A stretch of DNA of 21,071 nt from JAWOHX01 sp046484975 (GTDB lineage Bacteria > Bacillota > Clostridia > DUPQ01): the NCBI GenBank assembly GCA_046484975.1, contig JAWOHX010000004.1:1-21071 (forward strand), written 5' to 3'. Positions 14,935 to 21,071 of the stretch are shown piece after piece. How positions within the stretch are numbered: position 1 is the first letter of the stretch; the number at the start of each line of letters is the position of its first letter. The notes beneath the pieces were generated by a model, which saw nothing but the letters and a program-made list of their open reading frames with translations, was not told the origin of the DNA and did no database searches. A program made the position numbers and the translations under genes.

Positions 14935-17105
14935 AAAGCATACGCATGACAAAAGCAGCAGACTACCAAAAGAGGCTGGAATCCCTTTTGGAAACCAAGG
15001 AAAAGGAGACGAAGCGCAAGATCCTGAAATTTGGGAGAACCCTGGATTTTGATGACCGGGGGAATATCCTGCCCCCTGATGACTTTGCCTTCGTGCCAGA
15101 ATCCAACCATCCCAGCGGGGGATTCTTCGGGCCCAGGGCTAGTGGGGCAAACTACAGAAGACTGCTGGAGACCCACCCTGTCTCCATTGATTCCAACAGT
15201 TCCCTGGCAGGGGCATGGATGGCCATGCTTTATGAAAAGAGAAATCCCATGTGGAACCCAGATTTTGACTTTTCCCACCTGCATCGGGAACAAAAACTCT
15301 ATGATATCGTCCACGGCATCGGCGGACCCCACCATTTCCTGGCGGATTATGCCCTGGGGATGGAACTGGGATTCCAAAAAACCCTTGAGAAAATTGCATC
15401 CTGCAAGGAGAAGAACAGCCCGGGGAAGAATGATTTTTATGACGCCCTGACGGACTGCATCTTGGGAATGCAGGATTTTGTCAGGAGGCATGCGTTGAAA
15501 GCGGGGGAAATGGCGGACCAAGAAAAGGACCCTGCCAGGAAAGCAACCCTTTGGACGATGCATGCCATGAACCTGAAACTGGTGAATGACCCCCCTGAAA
15601 CCTTCCATGAGGCGGTGCAATGGATGGCCTGGTATATGATGGCCGCCAACATATACAACGGCTGCGGTTCGGCCATCGGAGAGATTGATGCTATTCTGAA
15701 ACCATACTATGACAGGGACAAGGCCCTGGGCATACTGGATGACGAGCAAGCAATCTTCCATATCTGCTGTCTGTTGTTGAAAGACAACGCCTATTGTCAG
15801 GTGGGCGGCTGTGACTCCCAGGGAAGGGACAAAACCAATGAGATATCCTATCTCGTCCTTGAAGCCATCCACCGGATGAAGATTCCCTCCAGCATCTGTG
15901 TGAGGGTTCATGAGGGCTTGGATGAGAAATTTTTATACCTGGCAGTGAGATACCTGTTCGAAGACCAGAAAGGGGCCCCCAACTTCATCGGGGACAAAGC
16001 CATCAACCAGGGATTCATACGAAACGGTTATCCGATGGAGCTGGCAGTGAGCCGCATCAAATGCGGTTGTCACTGGTGCGCCATTCCGGGACGGGAATAT
16101 ACATTGAATGACGTGGTGAAAATCAATTTCGCTGCAGTGTTCCGGGTTTCCCTGGATGAGATGATGGCGGATGGGGACCACACCCCCGGGATCGACAGGC
16201 TGTGGGACATGTTCCTGAAACATCTGAAGCGGGCCATTGAGGTCACGGCGGAAGGAATTGACTTCCATCTGGAGCATATGCATGAGGTATTCCCGGAGCT
16301 TCCCAATGACCTGTATTGCCATGGCACCATCGAAAAGGGGCTCGATGCCACCCATGGCGGAGTGGAATACTACAACATGTGCGTGGATGGAGCGGGACTG
16401 GCTGTGGTCGCTGACTCCTTCAGCGCCCTGGAGCAGAGGGTGGAGCGGGAAAAACGGATCACCTGGGAAAAACTCATGGAAGTACTGGACAATGATTATC
16501 TGGGACACGAGGATATCCGGATGATGATGAAGAATGTGCCCAGGTACGGCATCGGGAATTCCCGGGCGGATGCCTATGCGCAGGATATTGTCAGGCAATT
16601 CGTCGGTTTTGTCAAGGAGAAACCCACCCCGATGGGATTCAATATGATTCCAGGATTGTTCTCCTGGGCCAACACCATCCCAATGGGAAAAGCCGTAAAA
16701 GCCACCCCGGACGGCAGGCATGCCTATGCGCCCATATCCCATGGGGCCAATCCCCAGCCGGGATTCAAGGAGACAGGAGCGCTGACGGCCATGGCCAATG
16801 CAGTGGCTTTGGTCCAATGTGGATATGGGAACACCGCACCCATCCAGCTGGAAATCAATCCGATGGTGATGAAGGGGGAGGAAGGCATCGGGAATTTCGT
16901 GGCCTTCATCAAGGCCTACTGCAACCAAATGGACGGGACATTGATGAACATCAACATATTTGACAAGGAAAAAATCCTGGAGGCACACAAGGATCCTTCC
17001 CTTTATCCCGACCTGGTGGTACGTGTCACGGGATTCAGCGCATACTTCGCGGCATTGTCTGAGGATTTCAGAAAGCTGGTTGTGGACAGGATCATCAATG
17101 AGTGA
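14931..17105 (+). CDS. Glycyl radical enzyme, pyruvate formate-lyase family, uncharacterised subgroup
   Basis: A 724-residue anaerobic radical enzyme. The C-terminal glycyl radical motif is RVTGFSAYF, with Gly701 the likely radical site, 24 residues from the end. The family's N-terminal pattern 'GSAIGEIDAILKPYYDRD' (246-263) is recognisable. The active-site loop reads IKCGCHWCAIPGREY (376-390): Cys380 aligns with the thiyl cysteine of GC-x-E enzymes, but the Glu two residues on is Trp382, followed by Cys383. It is therefore neither a standard dehydratase/lyase type (CVE) nor PFL (adjacent CC aligned here as C378/C380 at best). The reaction is unknown. The start could also be ATG 14946 (AGGTGA upstream). 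The activase gene overlaps the 3' end. Confidence 0.9.
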   Translation: MKSIRMTKAADYQKRLESLLETKEKETKRKILKFGRTLDFDDRGNILPPDDFAFVPESNHPSGGFFGPRASGANYRRLLETHPVSIDSNSSLAGAWMAMLYEKRNPMWNPDFDFSHLHREQKLYDIVHGIGGPHHFLADYALGMELGFQKTLEKIASCKEKNSPGKNDFYDALTDCILGMQDFVRRHALKAGEMADQEKDPARKATLWTMHAMNLKLVNDPPETFHEAVQWMAWYMMAANIYNGCGSAIGEIDAILKPYYDRDKALGILDDEQAIFHICCLLLKDNAYCQVGGCDSQGRDKTNEISYLVLEAIHRMKIPSSICVRVHEGLDEKFLYLAVRYLFEDQKGAPNFIGDKAINQGFIRNGYPMELAVSRIKCGCHWCAIPGREYTLNDVVKINFAAVFRVSLDEMMADGDHTPGIDRLWDMFLKHLKRAIEVTAEGIDFHLEHMHEVFPELPNDLYCHGTIEKGLDATHGGVEYYNMCVDGAGLAVVADSFSALEQRVEREKRITWEKLMEVLDNDYLGHEDIRMMMKNVPRYGIGNSRADAYAQDIVRQFVGFVKEKPTPMGFNMIPGLFSWANTIPMGKAVKATPDGRHAYAPISHGANPQPGFKETGALTAMANAVALVQCGYGNTAPIQLEINPMVMKGEEGIGNFVAFIKAYCNQMDGTLMNINIFDKEKILEAHKDPSLYPDLVVRVTGFSAYFAALSEDFRKLVVDRIINE

Positions 17106-18009
17106 AAGCAAAGCATGCATTTTTGATATCCAGCGGTTTTCCCTGCATGACGGCCCGGGAATCCGGACAACGGTTTTCATGAAAGGATGCAACCTGCGGT
17201 GCTTCTGGTGCCACAATCCGGAATCCTTGAACCCGGAACCGGAGATCCAGGAATACCTGCACCTGTGCATTGGATGCGGGAATTGTGTCAAGGTCTGCAA
17301 AAGCGGGGCCTTGACCATGGCGGAGGGGACCATCATTTTTGACAGGAGCAAATGCACGGGCTGCCTGGAATGCACACAGGAATGCTTTGCCATGGCCCGT
17401 GTGGCCTCCGGTCGTTTTATGACCTGTGGGGAAGTGGCCAATGAAATCCAAAAGGACAAGATTTTTTATGTCCAATCCGGAGGAGGCGCTACTTTTTCCG
17501 GGGGAGAGCCCTTGCTGCAAACCGGGTTTTTAAAAGCCACGCTTGCCCTGTTGAAGAAAGAAGGCATTCACACTGCAGTCGATACGGCAGGAAACGTCCC
17601 TTTCTCCCGGTTGGAGGAAGTAGTGAGCCTTGTTGACTTGTTCCTTTACGATCTCAAAACCATGGATGATGCCCTGCACAGACAGGCAACCGGGGCGTCC
17701 AACGGGAGAATCCTGAAAAACCTGGAAAAGCTCATGGGAATCCATGGAAACGTCCTTGTGAGGATTCCCGTCATACCCGGGGTCAATGACACGGAGAAGA
17801 ACATGAAGGAGACAGCCATGTTCCTTCGTTCCTTGGTGAAGACTCCTCCCGTGGAGCTCTTGAGATTCCATAAGATGGCGGAAGGAAAGTACAGGAGTCT
17901 GGGTCTGCCTTATCCGGCCGGTTCCGTTGGGACATCGGAAAAGAACCGGATGGAGACTCTCGTGAAGATCCTTGGGGGTTACGGGTTGGAAGTGCGGAGC
18001 AGCGGCTGA
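17098..18009 (+). CDS. Glycyl-radical enzyme activating protein (radical SAM)
   Basis: A 303-residue activase that uses SAM and a 4Fe-4S cluster to place the radical on the partner's glycine. The cluster motif CNLRCFWC gives Cys31, Cys35 and Cys38, within GCNLRCFWCHNPES. Two ferredoxin-type clusters follow (CIGCGNCVKVC and CTGCLECTQEC), as in activases of GRE eliminases and unlike the short PFL activase PflA. GGGATFSGGEP is the SAM-binding GGE motif. The ATG lies inside the last codons of the GRE gene (8-nt overlap), so the pair is coupled and this is certainly its cognate activase. No terminator follows before the ribU promoter, so readthrough would enter the FMN riboswitch. Confidence 0.95.
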   Translation: MSESKACIFDIQRFSLHDGPGIRTTVFMKGCNLRCFWCHNPESLNPEPEIQEYLHLCIGCGNCVKVCKSGALTMAEGTIIFDRSKCTGCLECTQECFAMARVASGRFMTCGEVANEIQKDKIFYVQSGGGATFSGGEPLLQTGFLKATLALLKKEGIHTAVDTAGNVPFSRLEEVVSLVDLFLYDLKTMDDALHRQATGASNGRILKNLEKLMGIHGNVLVRIPVIPGVNDTEKNMKETAMFLRSLVKTPPVELLRFHKMAEGKYRSLGLPYPAGSVGTSEKNRMETLVKILGGYGLEVRSSG

Positions 18010-18016
18010 ATTCTTC

Positions 18017-18045
18017 TTGCATTCATCGGATTGTTATCGTATAAT
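18017..18045 (+). promoter_or_regulatory. Promoter of the ribU transcript
   Basis: TTGCAT (18017-18022), a 17-bp spacer and TATAAT (18040-18045). The predicted start near 18052 is about 15 nt before the FMN aptamer. Confidence 0.75.
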
Positions 18046-18066
18046 GTGGATAAAATAGAATAATAA

Positions 18067-18175
18067 ATCTTCAGGGCAGGGTGGAATTCCCGACCGGCGG
18101 TAAAGTCCGCGAACTCGATAAGAGCCGAACCGTTTGAATTACGGTACCGACAGTATAGTCTGGATGAAAGAAGAT
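18067..18175 (+). promoter_or_regulatory. FMN riboswitch (RFN element) aptamer
   Basis: It opens with ATCTTCAGGGCAGGGTG, continues with GAATTCCCGACCGGCGGTAAAGTCCGCGAAC and closes with TGGATGAAAGAAGAT, so the ATCTTC and GAAGAT ends pair as P1. These are the diagnostic RFN blocks. It binds FMN and controls the riboflavin transporter gene downstream. Confidence 0.95.
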
Positions 18176-18193
18176 GCAGTATATGCATTGTGG

Positions 18194-18221
18194 TGCGCCC
18201 TAGAAGTAGAGCGCATTTTTT
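18194..18221 (+). terminator. Riboswitch expression-platform terminator
   Basis: TGCGC (18194-18198) pairs with GCGCA (18211-18215), with inner CTA/TAG pairing around a GAAG loop, followed by six T residues. It lies 18 nt past the aptamer and 34 nt before ribU, so FMN binding should favour transcription termination. It could also end readthrough from the GRE operon. Confidence 0.85.
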
Positions 18222-18255
18222 CAGGCCTTGAAAGAGGAAAGGGAAAGGAAAGAAA

Positions 18256-18870
18256 ATGGAGAACAAAAAAGAGAAAAAAATCACTACAGCGTGGCTGGTC
18301 AGGGTGGCGTTGCTGGGAGCGGTGGCATCCGTCCTGATGTTCCTTGAAATTTCCCTCCCGTTTGTGCCTCCGTTCCTCAAGCTGGACTTCAGTGACATCC
18401 CTGCATTCCTGGCGGGGTTTGCCCTTGGGCCCTTGGCAGGTGTCATGGTGCTGCTGATCAAAAATGTCGTGCATGGGTTCACCGCGTCCTGGTCGTTTTT
18501 TGTTGGGGAACTGGCGAATTTTCTCATCGGCTTAAGTTTTGTCCTGCCGGCTTCACTGATTTATGCCAGGAACAAGAACAGGAAGAGCGCACTGGTCGGA
18601 ATGGTGGTTGGGGGACTGGTCATGACGGTATTCGCTGCCCTTGCCAACTATTTCGCACTGATTCCCCTCTATGCAACGGTCCTTGGGATTCCGGTGGAAG
18701 TGATTGTGGGCATGAGCAAGGAAATGAACCCGGCCATTGTGGACCTGAAGACCTTGGTCCTGATTGGCATCATGCCCTTCAACCTTTTCAAGGCCTTCGT
18801 CAACACACTGATTGTGATGTTGATATACAAAAGACTTTCCCCCATATTGCATTATCAGAAAAGAGTATAA
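18256..18870 (+). CDS. ribU: Riboflavin ECF transporter substrate-binding protein RibU
   Basis: A 204-residue membrane S-component that binds riboflavin and works with a shared ECF module (EcfA1A2T) encoded elsewhere. Six hydrophobic segments are visible. Family hallmarks are 'ALLGAVASVLMFLEISLP', 'FLKLDFSDIPAFLAGFALGPLAG', 'LLIKNVVH' and 'GELANFLIG'. The FMN riboswitch directly upstream confirms the vitamin. GGGAAAGGAAAG precedes the ATG. No rib biosynthesis genes are in view, so the cell may depend on uptake, though this cannot be decided from one window. Confidence 0.95.
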   Translation: MENKKEKKITTAWLVRVALLGAVASVLMFLEISLPFVPPFLKLDFSDIPAFLAGFALGPLAGVMVLLIKNVVHGFTASWSFFVGELANFLIGLSFVLPASLIYARNKNRKSALVGMVVGGLVMTVFAALANYFALIPLYATVLGIPVEVIVGMSKEMNPAIVDLKTLVLIGIMPFNLFKAFVNTLIVMLIYKRLSPILHYQKRV

Positions 18871-18871
18871 G

Positions 18872-18899
18872 AAAGAGGAGCGTTTCCGCTCCTCTTTTT
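18872..18899. terminator. Bidirectional terminator between ribU and the GNAT gene
   Basis: An 11-bp perfect stem (AAAGAGGAGCG, 18872-18882; CGCTCCTCTTT, 18887-18897) with a TTTC loop and T-run on the plus strand. The minus strand has TTTCTTAT after the stem. It separates two converging stops. Confidence 0.88.
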
Positions 18900-19379
18900 C
18901 TATTCATATTCCTTGACCATCTTCGCCCGGATATATCCCCGGTCGGTGGTGGTGCTTTCCACATGGAAGCCTCGTCCGTAATAAAAACGCATCAGATCCG
19001 TGTATTTCGATGCAGTGTAAAGATAGGCTTTTTTCAAACCCAGTTCCCGAATCTGGGCGTCCATGATGTTCATCAGGGACTTTCCGATGCCGATGTTGTG
19101 GTAAGCCAGCTTGACGCCGAATCTGGAAATACAGGCGGTCTCCTTGTCCTTTGGGTCAAAGCGGATGGTTCCTACGGGTATCTCGTTCACATATGCGATA
19201 TAGACATTTTGTAATTGTATGGCTTTTTCCGTGTCTTCCACGGATTCCAGAAGTGCCTCCATGGTCTGTGTGAGGCCAGCGTCCTCCATGTATTTCTTAA
19301 AGGATTCCTGCAGGACCTCGTGGACATCATGGGCATCCTCCGGTTTTGCCTTGCGGACAGTGAAAGAATAAACGGGCAT
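18900..19379 (-). CDS. GNAT-family N-acetyltransferase
   Basis: A 159-residue acyl-CoA-dependent acetyltransferase. The fold is covered from 'VRKAKPEDAHDVHEVLQESF' (first strand and helix) through motif A 'ISRFGVKLAYHNIGIGKSLMNIMD', where NIGIGKS takes the place of the usual Q/RxxGxG/A pyrophosphate loop, to the C-terminal 'FYYGRGF' (motif B region). The substrate is unknown. GGGAGG stands eight bases before the ATG, and the gene starts one base after argF, so it is co-expressed with the carbamoyl-phosphate/citrulline genes. A role in arginine metabolism is possible but not shown. Confidence 0.88.
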   Translation of the reverse strand: MPVYSFTVRKAKPEDAHDVHEVLQESFKKYMEDAGLTQTMEALLESVEDTEKAIQLQNVYIAYVNEIPVGTIRFDPKDKETACISRFGVKLAYHNIGIGKSLMNIMDAQIRELGLKKAYLYTASKYTDLMRFYYGRGFHVESTTTDRGYIRAKMVKEYE

Positions 19380-19380
19380 C

Positions 19381-20304
19381 TCATTCGCCTCCCATCAAGT
19401 GCAGCATGACGGCTTTTTGCACATGCAGTCGATTCTCCGCCTGGTCGAACACCCGGGAACGGTCCCCGTCGATGACATCCCCGGTCACTTCATATCCCCG
19501 GTATGCCGGAAGGCAGTGCAGGAAAATGGCGGAGGGCCTGGCAAGGGAAAACAAATGACTGTCGACCCGGTATCCTTCAAATGCCTTCAGTTTTTTCTCT
19601 TTGTCCGATTCCTGGCCCATGCTGACCCAGGTGTCGGTATATACCACATCCGCATGGGCAACGGCTTCTGCGGGATCGGACGTCATGAGAATCCTGCTTC
19701 CTGACACATCAGCGAATCCCTGTGCCTCAGCCAGGATTTCTTTCGGACAACCGTATCCGGCGGGTGTGGCCACAGCGATGTCCATGCCCGTCTTTGCGCA
19801 GCCGAACAGCAGGGAGTTGGCGATGTTGTTGCCATCCCCGACATAGGCGGTTTTCAATCCCTTGAGTGTATGAAACTCTTCCCGGATGGTGAACAGATCG
19901 GAAAGGATCTGGCAGGGATGGAACAAGTCGGTCAGGGCATTGATAACGGGGATTTCCCCGTACTTGGCTAGGTCCTCCACGTCCTGATGGCTGGATGTGC
20001 GGATGACGATGCCGTCCACATACCGGGAAAGGACTTTGGCCGTGTCATAAATGGTTTCTCCTCTGCCCAGCTGGATGTCCCTCTCATTCATGTAGATGGG
20101 ATGACCGCCAAGCTGAACGAAACCGGTCTCAAAGGAGACCCTTGTCCTGGTGGATGATTTCGAGAAGATCATGGCCAGGGTCTTGCCTTTTAAAAAAAGA
20201 TGGGGGATGTTTTCCCGGTTCTCTTTTTTCAGTTTCCCTGCCAGGGTGAAAATGCCATCCATTTCCTGAACGGACATATGGCGGATGCCGATGAGATGCT
20301 TCAT
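19381..20304 (-). CDS. argF: Ornithine carbamoyltransferase
   Basis: A 307-residue cytoplasmic enzyme making citrulline from ornithine and carbamoyl phosphate, in arginine synthesis (or in reverse in the arginine deiminase path). Carbamoyl-phosphate motif STRTR (51-55), HPCQ (129-132), the ornithine loop DTWVSMG (224-230) and HCLP (263-266) are all present. The ornithine-specific SMG and HCLPAYRG motifs separate it from aspartate carbamoyltransferase. Start ATG overlaps the carB stop as ATGA, with GGGAGGT upstream, so it follows carB directly. That neighbourhood points to biosynthesis rather than arcABC catabolism. Confidence 0.95.
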   Translation of the reverse strand: MKHLIGIRHMSVQEMDGIFTLAGKLKKENRENIPHLFLKGKTLAMIFSKSSTRTRVSFETGFVQLGGHPIYMNERDIQLGRGETIYDTAKVLSRYVDGIVIRTSSHQDVEDLAKYGEIPVINALTDLFHPCQILSDLFTIREEFHTLKGLKTAYVGDGNNIANSLLFGCAKTGMDIAVATPAGYGCPKEILAEAQGFADVSGSRILMTSDPAEAVAHADVVYTDTWVSMGQESDKEKKLKAFEGYRVDSHLFSLARPSAIFLHCLPAYRGYEVTGDVIDGDRSRVFDQAENRLHVQKAVMLHLMGGE

Positions 20305-20708
20305 AGATACCTCCCTGAGTAGTGGTCCAAAGAATAGACCTCAAGCGTCTTTCCATCCATGAAAAGATCCAGCACGTCCATTACTGCTTCCGTGGTGTCC
20401 AGGCTGGTGAAGCAGGTGGTGTTGAACTCGATGGCAGTCCGTCTGAGCTGAAATCCGAAACGATCCGGATTTTTCCCGCGGGTGGGGGTGTTGACGACCA
20501 TGTCGATGCTTCCGTCCTTGATATTTCCCAGGATTTCCTCCTGCCCCAACGTTTCAGCTGGGATGCCGTTTTCCCGCAGGAAAGCGCCTGTGCCCGGTGT
20601 TGCATAAAGCCGGTATTTCTTGCCGCTGAGCAGGCGGGCCGTCTTCAGGCATTGGTCCTTGTCCCGGTCGGTGATACTGAAGAGGGTGACGCTGCCAAAA
20701 ATCCTCCA
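20301..20708 (-). pseudogene. carB: carB 3' fragment: MGS-like allosteric domain of carbamoyl-phosphate synthase large chain
   Basis: Only the last about 134 residues of a roughly 1,060-residue protein are present: the MGS-like C-terminal domain that binds allosteric ligands. It begins 'FGSVTLFSITDRDKD', continues with 'YATPGTGAFLRENGI' and 'MVVNTPTRGKNPDR', and ends 'TAIEFNTTCFTSLDTTEAVMDVL'. Upstream the frame meets a TGA at 20709-20711 and the sequence becomes a different protein, so the synthetase domains are missing. No start codon or promoter for the fragment is seen. It is either the remnant of a real deletion or rearrangement, or the product of a chimeric assembly. The downstream coupling to argF is intact. 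Confidence 0.85.
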
Positions 20709-21071
20709 TCACATTCAGTAGGGCCTGCCAGTCTTCTTGAACATCCTCTTCTTCAAGAAAAACACTTTGATCCGCCCGGGAAACCAGTAGGGGGATATCC
20801 ACAAAAATGATGTCAGGTTTTGTATCTGAGCTCATCAAGTCAGAAAGAAGCCGATAAACGAGAATGAACTCTTTCCACACAAGACGCTCTGATGCCCCAA
20901 GAAAGTTCATATCGTTGATATCGACTCGGCTGTCCTGCAGTCCTTCACTGACCTCATTATTGGCAACGACCAGATCATGCCGGAGAGCAGCAGCCCCATA
21001 GAGCAATCCACCCAAGGCAGGCATACTTTTACTTTTCGAAGAAATGCCCACGGCATAGACTTTCTCGTGCT
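20554..21071 (-). CDS. Unrecognised protein, 5' end off the window, 3' end broken into carB
   Basis: The frame runs in from the window edge (before GTG at 21051 it reads 'EKVYAV') and gives about 120 residues of orderly sequence: 'SMPALGGLLYGAAALRHD', 'NFLGASERLVWKEFILVY', 'KPDIIFVDIPLLVSRAD', 'WQALLNVMEDFW'. Near 20700 it enters carB sequence in the wrong frame and continues for about 50 low-complexity codons to a chance stop. I do not recognise the family. The hydrophobic strand ending in 'VDIPLL' after a helical region loosely recalls NurA-like nucleases, but no catalytic motif can be assigned. The real C-terminus is missing. Codon use looks less GC-rich than in carB. Confidence 0.55.
   Translation of the reverse strand, partial: HEKVYAVGISSKSKSMPALGGLLYGAAALRHDLVVANNEVSEGLQDSRVDINDMNFLGASERLVWKEFILVYRLLSDLMSSDTKPDIIFVDIPLLVSRADQSVFLEEEDVQEDWQALLNVMEDFWQRHPLQYHRPGQGPMPEDGPPAQRQEIPALCNTGHRRFPAGKRHPS
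20695..20712. other. Break point between carB and an unrelated gene
   Basis: carB homology in the minus frame stops at about 20700, and the neighbouring gene's orderly protein also stops there. Both reading frames are broken at the same place with no transposon ends, direct repeats or att-like site visible. This is what a deletion joint or an assembly join looks like. Confidence 0.7.

Noticed and set aside
15933..17459. 508-codon minus-strand frame opposite the GRE and activase
   Set aside because: Shadow of two certain genes that carry catalytic motifs in the plus strand.
20301..20549. Separate 82-aa gene for an MGS-like protein
   Set aside because: The same frame continues upstream with carB-type sequence to 20708, so the short version starting at a TTG is only the end of the carB fragment.

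Overview
The window looks like a chromosomal stretch from an anaerobic or fermentative Bacillota bacterium, most likely a clostridium-like lineage. The evidence is a FMN-riboswitch-controlled ECF transporter component (RibU), a trmK-Nif3 pair, the radical SAM/DUF4130 DNA-metabolism pair, Shine-Dalgarno-rich starts, an oxygen-sensitive glycyl radical enzyme (GRE) with its activase, and a type A RNase P RNA (the clostridial rather than the Bacillus type). Base composition is moderate. There are no rRNAs, tRNAs, transposases, integrases or CRISPR arrays.

Layout. 1-1,500: a small lipoprotein gene, then a minus-strand unit of a 61-aa unknown protein and an ArsR-type repressor with a clear promoter and an 18-bp perfect palindrome. 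1,498-3,363: trmK, a Nif3-family gene, then rnpB with its own promoter and hairpin. 3,363-5,546: a minus pair of small membrane proteins (DUF4234, DUF2752), diverging from a GH4 alpha-galactosidase (melA) that shares a bidirectional terminator with the next gene. 5,544-9,220 (minus): a receiver/HD-GYP cyclic-di-GMP phosphodiesterase, and the DUF4130 + radical SAM/HhH pair, whose promoter places the transcription start on the start codon. 9,363-11,258: metG, whose only sensible start is a non-canonical ATC codon. 11,289-13,420 (minus): a two-gene sugar operon (TIM-barrel isomerase/epimerase and Gfo/Idh/MocA oxidoreductase). 13,564-18,009: a GT-C mannosyltransferase-like membrane protein, a GRE with an unusual active-site loop, and its activase, all overlapping end to start. 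18,017-18,870: promoter, FMN riboswitch, terminator and ribU. 18,900-20,708 (minus): the 3' end of carB, argF and a GNAT acetyltransferase, overlapping or nearly so. 20,700-21,071: an unrelated gene fragment abuts the broken carB, so the right edge is either a real rearrangement or an assembly chimera.

How the genes fit together. Three parts concern carbohydrates: the NAD/Mn-dependent GH4 enzyme, the dehydrogenase plus TIM-barrel pair (a combination typical of inositol or keto-sugar chemistry), and the GT-C protein. The GRE and activase form a complete radical-enzyme module but have no substrate-specific neighbours; the GRE lacks the Cys-x-Glu signature of known GRE dehydratases and lyases. 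The most notable items are the GRE active-site loop, the ATC start of metG, the apparently leaderless radical SAM DNA-metabolism pair, and the broken carB junction.
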